Shown: positions 1 to 8,372 of the stretch, one piece after another
How positions within the stretch are numbered: position 1 is the stretch's first letter
How the letters are laid out: each line of letters begins with the position of its first letter
Source of the DNA: Photobacterium sp. TLY01
GTDB lineage: Bacteria > Pseudomonadota > Gammaproteobacteria > Enterobacterales > Vibrionaceae
Direction: 5' to 3'
Assembly (NCBI RefSeq): GCF_021432065.1
Contig: NZ_CP090364.1
Location: forward strand, 1,316,601 to 1,380,600
DNA length: 64,000 bases
Notes under the pieces: model-generated
The model's database searches: none
What the model was told of the DNA's origin: nothing
The model's input: the letters and a program-made list of their open reading frames with translations, nothing else
Translations under genes and position numbers: made by a program

Positions 1-939
1 CGCCGCTTCCAGTTCTTTGTTACGGCAGATACCGGAAGCCAGCATCATGTTCGATGACGGGCAATGACAGATACCGACTTCGGCTTTCCCTAAACGGCGA
101 ATTTCTTCTTCGTTAAAGTGAATGCCGTGTGCCAGCCAGGTACGGTGGTTCAGCCAGCCGGTTTCTTCCAGGTAATCAACAGGGCGCAAGCCGAAACGCT
201 CCAGACAGAAGTTTTCTTCATCAATGGTTTCACATAAATGGGTGTGAACCATGACATTTTCACGTTCTGCCAGACGTGCGGTTTCTTTCATCAGATCTGT
301 GGTCACTGAGAAAGGCGAGCAGGGCGCCAGGGCAATCTGGGTCATCGCGCCATCACCACGCTGATGGTACTGGCGGATCAGACGCATGCTGTCATCGAGT
401 ATGGTGTCTTCTTTCTGAATGGTATGGCGCGGTGGCAGGCCGCCTTCATCTTCGCCCAGACTCATTGAGCCGCGGGTAAAGATAGAACGGATGCCCAGTT
501 TCCTGGCCGTTTCGACCTGAATATCAATGGCATGTTCCAGTCCGCGAGGGATCAGGTAATGGTGATCCGAGGCGGTTGTACAACCGGACATCATCAGCTC
601 AACCAGGGCCAGCTCAGTGGCGACCTGCATCATTTCTTCATCAAGACCCGCCCAGACCGGATACAAGGTTTTGAGCCAATGGAACAGCTCTTTGTTCAGT
701 GCATCCGGGTAGGCACGGGTCAGGGTTTGATAGAAATGATGGTGGGCATTGACCAGACCGGGCGTGACGACGTGCTCACTGGCATCAATCACCTGATCGG
801 GTTTGTTCACGGGTTGAGCACCAAGAGGAACCAGTTCAATCACTTGACTGCCTTGAATGACGACGCCTCCGCGCGCATCCAAGTCTGTGTTTGAGCCAGT
901 GTAAATGGCTAAAGGGTTTTTCAGCCAGATGGTTACCAT
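1..939 (-). CDS. 8-oxoguanine deaminase-like amidohydrolase (partial, C-terminus outside window)
   Basis: Metal-dependent amidohydrolase of the TRZ/ATZ/guanine-deaminase superfamily. The start ATG is at 939 and 313 codons are open to the left edge, so roughly the last third is missing. Residues 60-70 carry the beta-strand-1 metal motif (NAHHHFYQT, HxH at H66/H68), and a later CHCPSSNMMLASG segment is typical of the 8-oxoguanine deaminase / hydroxydechloroatrazine hydrolase group. Known members of this group deaminate 8-oxoguanine to urate, which would feed the urate pathway encoded next door. It lies downstream of the urate/xanthine permease on the same strand, about 105 bases away, so co-transcription is plausible. 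Substrate is inferred from family and context; an atrazine-type or guanine substrate cannot be excluded. Confidence 0.8.
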   Translation of the reverse strand, partial: MVTIWLKNPLAIYTGSNTDLDARGGVVIQGSQVIELVPLGAQPVNKPDQVIDASEHVVTPGLVNAHHHFYQTLTRAYPDALNKELFHWLKTLYPVWAGLDEEMMQVATELALVELMMSGCTTASDHHYLIPRGLEHAIDIQVETARKLGIRSIFTRGSMSLGEDEGGLPPRHTIQKEDTILDDSMRLIRQYHQRGDGAMTQIALAPCSPFSVTTDLMKETARLAERENVMVHTHLCETIDEENFCLERFGLRPVDYLEETGWLNHRTWLAHGIHFNEEEIRRLGKAEVGICHCPSSNMMLASGICRNKELEAA

Positions 940-1043
940 TTTGTTTTCCTTAGCCTTCTCTGCCGTTACCGAGGAGAAGGTCTTATGGGGTGGGGATCCT
1001 CAGGATCCCCGGGTTAATATGAGTGTGTTATTGATCTCTCTGT

Positions 1044-2438
1044 TCAGGATTGTTTTGCGGTTTCAATGTGTTGCTTCTTTTCTGCAGTTTCAGAGGTCTG
1101 AACCGGAAGTTCACTTTCTGCCTCATCGTCTGCGGATTCCTCGATGCTGTCGCTGACGGCGTTCTCAGGCAGGATCTGATTGAGCAGCACAGTGACGATT
1201 GTGCCGGTCGTGATCCCTGAGTGGAACAGATTCGCCAGATCGTGCGGCAGGTGCTGAACCAGGCGTGGTTCAATTGTTACTGCCAGGCCGGACGCCAGAC
1301 CGACGCAGATCACAAGAGCGTTCCGTTTGGTGTCTGCCGCTTTGATCAGCATGCGGATACCGGCATAGGCGATCATACCGAACATGATGAAACCAACACC
1401 GCCCAGAACCGGTTTGGGAATGGTGACTGCCAATGCCGCCAGTTTCGGGAACAGGCCACCCAGAATCAGTAAGCCGCCGGTTGTCGCCACCACGTAGCGG
1501 CTGGCAACACCTGTGATCCCCACGATGCCCACGTTCTGACTGAATGAAGCCAGTGGCATGGCGGTCAGGAAGGCTGCCAGTGTACTGCCTAAACCGTCGC
1601 CCAGCAGGCCGCGTTTCAGGTCATTGCCAGACAGTTTGACTTTACAGTTGTTTGCCAGAGCCATGAAATCCCCTGTGGCTTCTGCAATGACGACTATGTA
1701 GACCAGGCTCATACTGATGATAGCCGACAGGCTGAAGCTCATGCCGTATTCCATGATGGCGGGGCCACCCACCCACTCAGCACGTGCAATCTGGTCCAGG
1801 TCAACCATACCCATCGACAAGGCCACCAGGTAACCACCAGCCAGGCCGATGACAATAGCAGAAGCGGCGACGGCACCGCGGCAGTAAATCGACACCACGA
1901 TAACGATTGCCAGCGAGATAAATGCCAGGAACAGTTTTGGCATAGTTGCGAACTGTGCGCTGGAGTTTGGCGCATCGCCAACCCAGTTCATGGCGACGGG
2001 CAGAATGGTCAGGCCGATGAGCGTCACGACCACACCGCTGACCACATTAGGAAACAGCTTGCGGATTTTATCCATGAAGAAGCTGGCGATCACGACCACG
2101 AAAGAGCCGACAAGTGCTGCCCCCATGATGCCGCCCACGCCGTCAGCATTCCCGATGCTGATGGCCACACCCAGAAAACCGAAACTCGATCCCATCACAA
2201 CAGGAAGACGGATACCGACCGGGCCAAAGCCAAGACATTGAGCAATGGTGACAATCCCGGAAGCGAGCAGGGCGGCGTTGATCAGGGTGACAACTTCGTC
2301 TGTTGGCAGACCAATCGAGGTGCCGACAATTAATGGCACAGCGACGATGCCGCCGATGGAAGCCAGCATATGCTGGATAGCTAAGAGCAGGGTGATGCTG
2401 TGTGGTGGTCTCTGGTTTAGCGTATAGAGAAGTTTCAT
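1044..2438 (-). CDS. NCS2 urate/xanthine permease (UacT/XanQ type)
   Basis: Inner-membrane nucleobase:cation symporter-2 protein of 464 residues with many hydrophobic segments. The family signature QNVGIVGITGVASR is present, along with the conserved ATGDFMALANN segment. The urate/xanthine subgroup is favoured over uracil by the overall sequence and by the neighbours, which oxidise xanthine and urate. I chose the ATG at 2438 because GGAG lies 8 bases upstream; an in-frame ATG at 2459 would add seven residues but lacks a ribosome site. The C-terminal 40 residues are hydrophilic and acidic. It follows the AzgA permease on the same strand after a 200-base gap holding a long hairpin. Exact substrate is inferred. 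Confidence 0.85.
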   Translation of the reverse strand: MKLLYTLNQRPPHSITLLLAIQHMLASIGGIVAVPLIVGTSIGLPTDEVVTLINAALLASGIVTIAQCLGFGPVGIRLPVVMGSSFGFLGVAISIGNADGVGGIMGAALVGSFVVVIASFFMDKIRKLFPNVVSGVVVTLIGLTILPVAMNWVGDAPNSSAQFATMPKLFLAFISLAIVIVVSIYCRGAVAASAIVIGLAGGYLVALSMGMVDLDQIARAEWVGGPAIMEYGMSFSLSAIISMSLVYIVVIAEATGDFMALANNCKVKLSGNDLKRGLLGDGLGSTLAAFLTAMPLASFSQNVGIVGITGVASRYVVATTGGLLILGGLFPKLAALAVTIPKPVLGGVGFIMFGMIAYAGIRMLIKAADTKRNALVICVGLASGLAVTIEPRLVQHLPHDLANLFHSGITTGTIVTVLLNQILPENAVSDSIEESADDEAESELPVQTSETAEKKQHIETAKQS

Positions 2439-2532
2439 CGTTAGTTCTCCACAATTCATCCGATGAATTGGCTGCGTAGGGTTATAGGTTGTGTTCGCGT
2501 CTATGGCTTTATTAAATTAAGTTTATTTAGGT

Positions 2533-2576
2533 ATGCAGTGACCTGCCTCTGTCTTACGACAGAGGGAGGTGTGCAT
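2533..2576. other. Long intercistronic hairpin
   Basis: An 8-bp perfect stem (CCTCTGTC/GACAGAGG, loop TTAC) is extended by ACCT/AGGT and then ATGCA/TGCAT, giving about 17 pairs. There is no T-run on either side, so it does not look like an intrinsic terminator. It sits between two permease genes read leftwards and may set transcript processing or stability. Confidence 0.6.
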
Positions 2577-2637
2577 TAAAATACCGCTGTTCTGATAATT
2601 AGATTTTTTTATGGGTGTTGCATGTGTCCGTCCGTGA

Positions 2638-3984
2638 TCAGAGGTACACCAGCTTGGCGACAAAAATCGCGGTCAGTATGTACATGCTGATTGAGACATC
2701 TTTGGTTTTGCCTGTGGCAACTTTGAGCACTGTGTAGGTAATGAAACCCAGTGCGATACCGTTGGCGATGGAGAAAGTCAGCGGCATCATCAGTGCTGTG
2801 ATGGCGGCAGGCGCAGCGTCAGTAAAATCGTTCCATTTCACGTGCTGCATACTGCTCATCATCACGAAGGCAACGTAAATCAGCGCGCCGGCAGTGGCGT
2901 AAGCCGGGATCATCCCTGCCAGTGGCGAGAAGAAGATAGCCGCGACAAACAGCAGACCGATCACGATAGCGGATAAACCGGTACGGCCACCGGCCGCGAC
3001 ACCCGCCGCACTTTCGACATAACTGGTGACAGGCGGACAACCCACACACGCACCTGCCACGCTGGCGATACTGTCTGCTTTCAGGGCTTTGCTCAGACCT
3101 TCAATTTTTCCGGTTTCTTTGTTTCTCAGGTTTGCCCGTTCGGCCACACCCATCAGGGTACCGGCGGTATCAAACATGTTCACGAACAGGAACGCCAGGA
3201 TCACGCTGATCATCGAAATGTTCAGAGCGCCGGCAATGTCCATGGCAAACAGAGTTGGTGCCAGGCTCGGTGGAGAAGAAATCACCCCATTGTACTGAAC
3301 CAGACCCAGCAGAATACCGATCAGGGTAACACTGAACATGCCGATCAGCACGGCACCGAAGACCTTACGCTCACTCAGTACGGCAATAATCAGAAAGCAG
3401 ATTGCGGCCAGCAGCGCCTGTGGCTGGGTAAAGTCACCCAGACTGACCAGAGTGGCAGGACTGTCGACCACGATACCAGCGGTTTTCAGGCCGATCAGTC
3501 CCAGAAACAGGCCCACACCGGCAGTCATGGAGAAACGCAGGCTTTCAGGGATACTTTCGATGATCCATTCGCGGACTTTGTAAAAGCTCATCGCAACGAA
3601 AAGAATACCGGAAATGAAAACCGCCCCTAAGGCAACCTGCCAGCTGTAACCCATTTCTCCCACGACTGTGAAAGCAAAAAAGGCGTTCAGCCCCATGCCC
3701 GGTGCCAGACCGACAGGCCAGTTAGCAAACAGGCCCATCAGCAAAGTGCCGATTGCAGCACCAATACAGGTTGCAACAAAAACTGCTTCGGCATCCATGC
3801 CTGAGGCCGACATGATCTGTGGGTTAACGAAAATGATATAAGCCATGGTGGCAAAGGTTGTAATCCCACCGACGATCTCACTTTTCACGCTGGTGCCGTG
3901 AGCTCTGAGTTTAAACAGACGCTCTAACAGTGAAGCTGAGCCAGCCTCAGAACGACCGAGCGTTTCTGTTTTAGAGTTGTTCAT
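2638..3984 (-). CDS. AzgA/PbuG-type purine (hypoxanthine/guanine/adenine) permease
   Basis: Inner-membrane purine permease of the AzgA-like branch (448 residues). The N-terminus has the family block SEIVGGITTFATMAYIIFVNPQIMS, in part, and GLAPGMGLNAFFAFTVV; the middle holds the CVGCPPVTSYVESAAGVAAGG-type block, abbreviated here. These are characteristic of PbuG/AzgA permeases for hypoxanthine, guanine or adenine. Start ATG at 3984 is preceded by GGAAG. It is the first gene of the leftward permease group and has a roughly 170-base leader with competing stems and a GntR-type operator at 4169, so control at both DNA and RNA level is possible. A second, distinct AzgA-type gene lies at 50184-51491. 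Confidence 0.88.
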   Translation of the reverse strand: MNNSKTETLGRSEAGSASLLERLFKLRAHGTSVKSEIVGGITTFATMAYIIFVNPQIMSASGMDAEAVFVATCIGAAIGTLLMGLFANWPVGLAPGMGLNAFFAFTVVGEMGYSWQVALGAVFISGILFVAMSFYKVREWIIESIPESLRFSMTAGVGLFLGLIGLKTAGIVVDSPATLVSLGDFTQPQALLAAICFLIIAVLSERKVFGAVLIGMFSVTLIGILLGLVQYNGVISSPPSLAPTLFAMDIAGALNISMISVILAFLFVNMFDTAGTLMGVAERANLRNKETGKIEGLSKALKADSIASVAGACVGCPPVTSYVESAAGVAAGGRTGLSAIVIGLLFVAAIFFSPLAGMIPAYATAGALIYVAFVMMSSMQHVKWNDFTDAAPAAITALMMPLTFSIANGIALGFITYTVLKVATGKTKDVSISMYILTAIFVAKLVYL

Positions 3985-4076
3985 GACGACGCTTCCTTTT
4001 TTTGCCTGAATGACGATGTGTGCTGGTTGTTTTTTAGTGTTCCCAACTTCACCTGTCAGACAGGACTTCCCTCTAT

Positions 4077-4124
4077 GTTTCAGGCCGTCACTTACTGAAA
4101 ACCTACCGGCCTGGTTACTGCCGG
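4077..4124 (-). promoter_or_regulatory. Leader RNA with mutually exclusive stems (riboswitch-like)
   Basis: In the untranslated stretch ahead of the AzgA permease three stems compete. CAGGCCG (4081-4087) pairs perfectly with CGGCCTG (4107-4113). CCGGC (4106-4110) pairs with GCCGG (4120-4124). CTGAAAAC (4096-4103) can pair with GTTTCAG (4077-4083). A further short hairpin, CCTGTC/GACAGG, lies at about 4052-4064. The arrangement is what a switching leader would show, but I cannot assign it to a known riboswitch class. Confidence 0.4.
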
Positions 4125-4168
4125 AGACTACATGGTTTTTTGAAGTGATTACTACTTAGCCTGCACTC

Positions 4169-4180
4169 ATTGTATACAAT
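4169..4180. promoter_or_regulatory. GntR-type operator ATTGTATACAAT (AzgA permease)
   Basis: Perfect 12-bp palindrome located 185 bases upstream of the AzgA permease start. The same sequence recurs upstream of puuE, gcl and around the gntR-like gene in this window. FadR-branch GntR proteins bind short palindromes of this kind; the pairing with the local GntR protein is inferred. Confidence 0.7.
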
Positions 4181-4266
4181 CTTCAAACTCTCTTGTGTAG
4201 CTCCCGAACCTGCATCTGACCTCAGGCCCGGGAACCCTTTTTGTTCTACTTGTGTTCCGTTTTGGC

Positions 4267-4620
4267 TCAGCTGCCCCGGTATGTGGAGAAGCTGTAAGGG
4301 GAAACCAGCAGCGGTACATGATAGTGGCTGCCAGTATCTGCAATGCCGAAACGAATGACTACATCATCCAGGAAGGGAACTGAAGACAGTTCAACACCTC
4401 TCTGGCGGAAGTAATGGGCAGTGTCAAAGACCAGCTCATATTTACCGGTCTGAAACTCGCTTCCTTCCAGCAAGGGCTGGTCAGTTCTGCCATCAGAGTT
4501 GGTATGCGTGGTTTTAACCAGAACGAAGTCTGTGCCTTCTTGACGATAAAGCGACACTTTAATCTCCGCTCCGGGTAAGCCTGAGGCTGTGTCAAGCACG
4601 TGAGTTGTCAGTTTTCCCAT
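4267..4620 (-). CDS. uraH: 5-hydroxyisourate hydrolase (transthyretin-like)
   Basis: Small cytosolic enzyme (117 residues) that hydrolyses 5-hydroxyisourate, the product of urate oxidation, to OHCU. The N-terminus has the family motif [12 protein letters not shown], and the protein ends in YRGS, the diagnostic C-terminal signature of the transthyretin-related hydrolases. Length is normal for the family and no signal peptide is present. It is divergent from puuE-uraD-allA-puuD, whose products act immediately before and after it. The shared intergenic region holds an ATTGTATACAAT operator at 4940 and a weaker GCATAC-N5-GTATGC dyad at 4675-4691. Confidence 0.95.
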   Translation of the reverse strand: MGKLTTHVLDTASGLPGAEIKVSLYRQEGTDFVLVKTTHTNSDGRTDQPLLEGSEFQTGKYELVFDTAHYFRQRGVELSSVPFLDDVVIRFGIADTGSHYHVPLLVSPYSFSTYRGS

Positions 4621-4934
4621 GGATAACCTCGCGCGTTGCGCTCCTTAAGTTGTACAGAAAATGGATTACTTCTTGCATACCTATTGTATGCCTTCTGATG
4701 TGTGATCCGTAATCAGTTCGCCACATTGTATTTAACTATGTACACAACTTTACCGATTAGTAAAGGCTTGTGTAACCGAAATGTTAACCCGAAAGTTAGG
4801 GTCTGTAACCCTTTGTTGTACCTGCTTGTTGGCTAACATATTGATATTAAAGTAAGCTATATAGAGATAACAAGCAGTTAACTTTTTTTGATGAATCACA
4901 AAAAATGTTACGCACATTTTATTTACAAAAATTC

Positions 4935-4963
4935 TGGATATTGTATACAATCGCTGTTATAAA
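4935..4963 (+). promoter_or_regulatory. puuE promoter with GntR-type operator in the spacer
   Basis: A -35-like TGGATA (4935-4940) and a -10-like TATAAA (4958-4963) are 17 bases apart. The perfect palindrome ATTGTATACAAT (4940-4951) fills most of the spacer, a classic position for repression. The same site could also serve uraH on the other strand. Promoter boxes are read by eye. Confidence 0.6.
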
Positions 4964-4975
4964 TTGATTATCAGA

Positions 4976-4993
4976 TGGTCAGTGTGTTGACCA
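4976..4993. promoter_or_regulatory. Perfect dyad TGGTCA-N6-TGACCA in the puuE 5' region
   Basis: Two perfect 6-base arms flank a GTGTGT spacer, just downstream of the inferred puuE transcription start and upstream of the ribosome site (AAAGGAG, 5003-5009). It is unlike the GntR-type operator and suggests a second regulator, or a small RNA hairpin in the leader. Confidence 0.45.
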
Positions 4994-5015
4994 ATTAGGA
5001 TTAAAGGAGTCATGT

Positions 5016-5939
5016 GTGAGTAATGAGTATCCACGCAATCTGATCGGCTATGGTGCAGTACCCCCGCACCCACGTTGGCCAAATGACGCTCGCGTCGCTG
5101 TCTCTTTTGTTCTCAACTACGAGGAAGGCGGGGAACGTTGCATTCTTCATGGTGATAGCGAGTCGGAAGCATTCTTGTCTGAGATCCCAGCGGCACAGCC
5201 ATTTCCGGGTCAGCGTCATATCAGCATGGAATCGATTTATGAGTACGGCAGCCGTGCTGGCGTATGGCGCATCCTGCGCTTGTTTAAAGAATACGATGTG
5301 CCGCTGACTGTATTTGGTGTGGCTATGGCACTGGAGCGTCATCCGGATGTGGCCAAAGCGTTTGTCGAAGCCGGCCACGAGATCTGCAGTCATGGCTATC
5401 GCTGGATTGATTATCAGAACATTGATGAGTCTGAAGAGCGCGATCACATGATGAAAGCGATAGAGATCATCAAAAATCTGACGGGCGAGCGTCCGTACGG
5501 CTGGTACACAGGCCGCACCGGCCCGAATACGCGTCGCATTGTGGCGGAAGAGGGCGGTTTTATGTACGACTCTGATGCCTACGATGACGATCTGCCTTAC
5601 TGGCACGAAGAAGGCCCGAAACCGCAGCTGGTGATCCCGTACACCCTGGATACCAATGACATGCGTTTTGCCACAGTGCAGGGTTTTAATGCAGGTGATC
5701 AATTCTTCAATTATTTAAAAGACACCTTTGACACCCTGTATGAAGAAGGGGCGACAGCACCCAAAATGATGTCAGTGGGTTTGCACTGCCGCCTGATTGG
5801 CCGTCCCGGACGTATCGCTTCACTGCGCCGTTTCCTGGATTATGTCAGCCAGCATGACAAGGTCTGGTTGTGCCGCCGAATTGATATTGCCAAGCACTGG
5901 CACGAACATCACCCGCACCCAAGTATGAAGGAGTATTAA
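5016..5939 (+). CDS. puuE: Allantoinase PuuE (polysaccharide-deacetylase-like)
   Basis: Metal-independent-type allantoinase of the PuuE family, 307 residues, converting allantoin to allantoate in the cytosol. The sequence begins YPRNLIGYGAVPPHPRWPND, typical of PuuE, and contains the deacetylase-fold segments GHEICSHGYRWIDY and ERPYGWYTGRTGPNTRR. It starts at GTG 5016, with AAAGGAG six bases upstream. An ATG at 5012 opens only a three-codon frame that overlaps this start, so it is not the initiator but could modulate initiation. First gene of the rightward operon; its TAA shares a base with the uraD ATG. Confidence 0.95.
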   Translation: MSNEYPRNLIGYGAVPPHPRWPNDARVAVSFVLNYEEGGERCILHGDSESEAFLSEIPAAQPFPGQRHISMESIYEYGSRAGVWRILRLFKEYDVPLTVFGVAMALERHPDVAKAFVEAGHEICSHGYRWIDYQNIDESEERDHMMKAIEIIKNLTGERPYGWYTGRTGPNTRRIVAEEGGFMYDSDAYDDDLPYWHEEGPKPQLVIPYTLDTNDMRFATVQGFNAGDQFFNYLKDTFDTLYEEGATAPKMMSVGLHCRLIGRPGRIASLRRFLDYVSQHDKVWLCRRIDIAKHWHEHHPHPSMKEY

Positions 5940-6457
5940 TGATGGCGCGTTTTACGTCTTGCCAACCGAGCCAAATGAGCAGGGAAGAGTTTGTCTCTCA
6001 ATTTGCAGATGTGTATGAGCACAGCCCCTGGGTGGCGGAAAAAGTTTACGACAATGGTCTGAGTGATGCTGATGATGACATCAGCACCCTGCATGCGCGT
6101 ATGGCAGATACTTTGCTTTCAGCCAGCAAAGAAGAACAGTTAGCCCTGATTAATGCGCACCCGGATTTAGCCGGAAAAGCCGCTGTGAACGGTGAGCTGA
6201 CCGAAGCGTCCACCGCCGAGCAGGCAGGTGCCGGAATTAGCCAGTGTTCACCCGAAGAATTCGAAAAGTTCAATCGTTATAACGATAGCTACAAAGCACG
6301 TTTTCAGTTTCCCTTCATTATGGCGGTGAAAGGGGCCAATCGTTATCAAATCCTCGAATCGTTCGAGGCGCGATTAGGCAATGAAATTGAGGCTGAGTTC
6401 GATAAGGCGTTGGAAGAGATCAATAAGATCGCTTTATTCCGCCTGCAGACAATGTAA
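5939..6457 (+). CDS. uraD: OHCU decarboxylase
   Basis: 2-oxo-4-hydroxy-4-carboxy-5-ureidoimidazoline decarboxylase, 172 residues, producing S-allantoin from OHCU. The motif INAHPDLAGKAA places the expected catalytic His at residue 74, and a following EQAGAG segment is also family-typical. The gene starts at ATG 5939, overlapping the puuE stop by one base (TAATG); a second ATG follows at 5942, so the exact first residue is uncertain by one. Translational coupling with puuE is likely. Together with uraH it completes the stereospecific conversion of 5-hydroxyisourate to allantoin. Confidence 0.95.
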   Translation: MMARFTSCQPSQMSREEFVSQFADVYEHSPWVAEKVYDNGLSDADDDISTLHARMADTLLSASKEEQLALINAHPDLAGKAAVNGELTEASTAEQAGAGISQCSPEEFEKFNRYNDSYKARFQFPFIMAVKGANRYQILESFEARLGNEIEAEFDKALEEINKIALFRLQTM

Positions 6458-6477
6458 TCAGGACAGGAATAGTCACC

Positions 6478-7023
6478 ATGAGTACACCAGTGAGACAACT
6501 GACGATTGAGCCACTTACCCGCGAAGCATTTGCCCCTTTTGGTGATGTTATTGATAAAGAAGTAAGTGACTACTTTGTGATCAATAACGGGTCAACCCGA
6601 CGTTACCATGCTATGGCGAATGTGGATGTGCAGGAAGAGGGTGGTTCAGCCATCATCAGTATCTTTGAAGCCCAGCCTTTGAGTTATCCTTTACAGATAG
6701 CCATGATGGAGAGGCATCCTCTGGGATCTCAGGCCTTTATTCCTTTGCTTGGAAATCCGTACCTGATCCTGGTGGCCCCGGCAGGGGACACACCGGACCC
6801 CGCTCAGCTTAAGGCGTTTTACAGTAACGGACGTCAGGGCGTGAATTATGGAAAAGGGGTCTGGCACCACCCGGTTCTGGCTCTGCGCAAGGATGATCAA
6901 TTTCTGGTCGTCGATCGTGCCGGGCCTGGCAATAACTGCGATGAAGTGTACTTTTCTGACGATGTTCGTATCGAATTATCACTGAGCAGTTTGGAGCAGG
7001 AAGCATTAACCGTCGCACTTTGA
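6478..7023 (+). CDS. allA: Ureidoglycolate lyase
   Basis: AllA-family ureidoglycolate lyase (181 residues), which splits ureidoglycolate to glyoxylate and urea. Recognisable family segments are the N-terminal IEPLTREAFAPFGDVI, the central MERHPLGSQAFIPL and VNYGKGVWHHPVLAL, and the late DQFLVVDRAGPGNNCDEVYF. Third gene of the operon, 20 bases after uraD, with AGGA ahead of the start. Its presence implies that allantoate reaches ureidoglycolate by an allantoicase or an allantoate amidohydrolase, neither of which is found in the window. The glyoxylate made here is the substrate of the gcl cluster at 41-46 kb. Confidence 0.95.
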   Translation: MSTPVRQLTIEPLTREAFAPFGDVIDKEVSDYFVINNGSTRRYHAMANVDVQEEGGSAIISIFEAQPLSYPLQIAMMERHPLGSQAFIPLLGNPYLILVAPAGDTPDPAQLKAFYSNGRQGVNYGKGVWHHPVLALRKDDQFLVVDRAGPGNNCDEVYFSDDVRIELSLSSLEQEALTVAL

Positions 7024-7069
7024 TAAGCCCAAGGCAATTAAAGTTCGCATAACATAACAGGAGTTCGTT

Positions 7070-8344
7070 ATGGATCCACATATGACGGAATGGCTGAATC
7101 TGGCAATTCGCTGGGTTCACATGATTGTAGGTATCGCCTGGATTGGTGCCTCGTTCTACTTTGTCTGGTTGGAAAACAACCTGAACCGTGTCAATCCGAA
7201 AACTGGCTTGTCTGGTGACCTCTGGGCCATTCACGGCGGTGGTATTTATCACCTTGAAAAATACAAACTGGCACCGCCAAGCATGCCTGAAAATCTGCAC
7301 TGGTTTAAGTGGGAAGCTTACTTCACTTGGATCACAGGTGTTCTGCTGCTGGGTGTGGTGTATTACCTCAATGCGGATATCTATCTGGTTGCGCCGGGCT
7401 CAGGTCTGAGTGCCACGGCATCAGTTGCACTGGGTGTAGGCTCTCTGGCAGCTGGCTGGATTATTTACAGCCTGCTGTGTGATTCCGCGCTGGGTAAGAA
7501 GCCGATGTTACTGGGTATTATCCTGTTCTTCGGTCTAGTGGCTGCAGCCTATGGCCTGAGCCAGGTGTTCAGCGGGCGTGGTGCTTACATTCATGTCGGT
7601 GCAATCATCGGTACTATCATGGTCGGTAACGTATTCTTCGTTATCATGCCGGCTCAGCGTGGTCTGGTAAAAGCCATTGAAGAGAACCGCGAACCGGATC
7701 CTGTACTGCCGGCAAAAGGTCTGCTGCGTTCACGTCATAACAACTACCTGACGCTGCCAGTGCTGTTCATCATGATCAGCAACCACTTCCCGAGCACTTA
7801 TGGCTCAGAATATAACTGGCTGATCCTGGCAGGTCTGGCGGTCTTCAGTATCCTGGTGCGCCACTACTTCAACACGCGTCATGGCAGCCAGCAGTTTGCC
7901 TGGACAGTACCGGTAGCAGCGCTGGGCATGATCGCGCTGGCCTTTGTAACCTCACCTTACGCAAGCCGGATGGGTGAGACCTCAGCTCCTGCTGCGTCTG
8001 CCCCTGCTGTCGAAGTCAAAGCAGAGTCAGCGACTGCGCAGGCAGAAACCGGCACGGCCGCCGCAGCTCAGCCTGCCAGCAGTGGAGTGAGTTTTGCTCA
8101 GGTGAATGAAGTCATTCAGGAGCGTTGTTCAGTGTGTCATTCAGCACAACCGACGCATGCTGCGTTCTCGACAGCGCCAGCGGGTGTGATACTGGATACA
8201 CCGGAAGAAATTAAAGTGAATGCACCCCGCATCGTTGCGCAGTCGGTACAAACGAAAGTAATGCCGCTGGGTAACCTGACTCAGATGACCGATGATGAGC
8301 GTAAGCTGATCGGGACCTGGGTGAAACAGGGCGCGCATCTTTAA
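7070..8344 (+). CDS. puuD: Urate hydroxylase PuuD (membrane protein with cytochrome c domain)
   Basis: Membrane-bound urate oxidase of the PuuD type (424 residues), converting urate to 5-hydroxyisourate with electrons passed to a fused cytochrome c. The first roughly 300 residues contain about eight hydrophobic helices and the family segments WLNLAIRWVHMIVGIAWIGASF, in part, and FPSTYGSEYNW. An Ala/Glu-rich linker (about residues 303-340) leads to the C-terminal cytochrome c domain, with CSVCH at 353-357 and a candidate distal Met in VMPLGNLTQM. This type replaces soluble cofactor-free uricase and needs no peroxide disposal. Last gene of the operon. Confidence 0.95.
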   Translation: MDPHMTEWLNLAIRWVHMIVGIAWIGASFYFVWLENNLNRVNPKTGLSGDLWAIHGGGIYHLEKYKLAPPSMPENLHWFKWEAYFTWITGVLLLGVVYYLNADIYLVAPGSGLSATASVALGVGSLAAGWIIYSLLCDSALGKKPMLLGIILFFGLVAAAYGLSQVFSGRGAYIHVGAIIGTIMVGNVFFVIMPAQRGLVKAIEENREPDPVLPAKGLLRSRHNNYLTLPVLFIMISNHFPSTYGSEYNWLILAGLAVFSILVRHYFNTRHGSQQFAWTVPVAALGMIALAFVTSPYASRMGETSAPAASAPAVEVKAESATAQAETGTAAAAQPASSGVSFAQVNEVIQERCSVCHSAQPTHAAFSTAPAGVILDTPEEIKVNAPRIVAQSVQTKVMPLGNLTQMTDDERKLIGTWVKQGAHL

Positions 8345-8351
8345 TCCCCTC

Positions 8352-8372
8352 GGGGGCGAAAGCCCCCACTTT
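8352..8372 (+). terminator. Probable terminator after puuD
   Basis: GGGGGC-GAAA-GCCCCC with a GNRA-type loop begins seven bases after the puuD stop and is followed by ACTTTAT. The short, broken T-run makes it a weak terminator; a stronger one lies at 8541. Confidence 0.6.
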
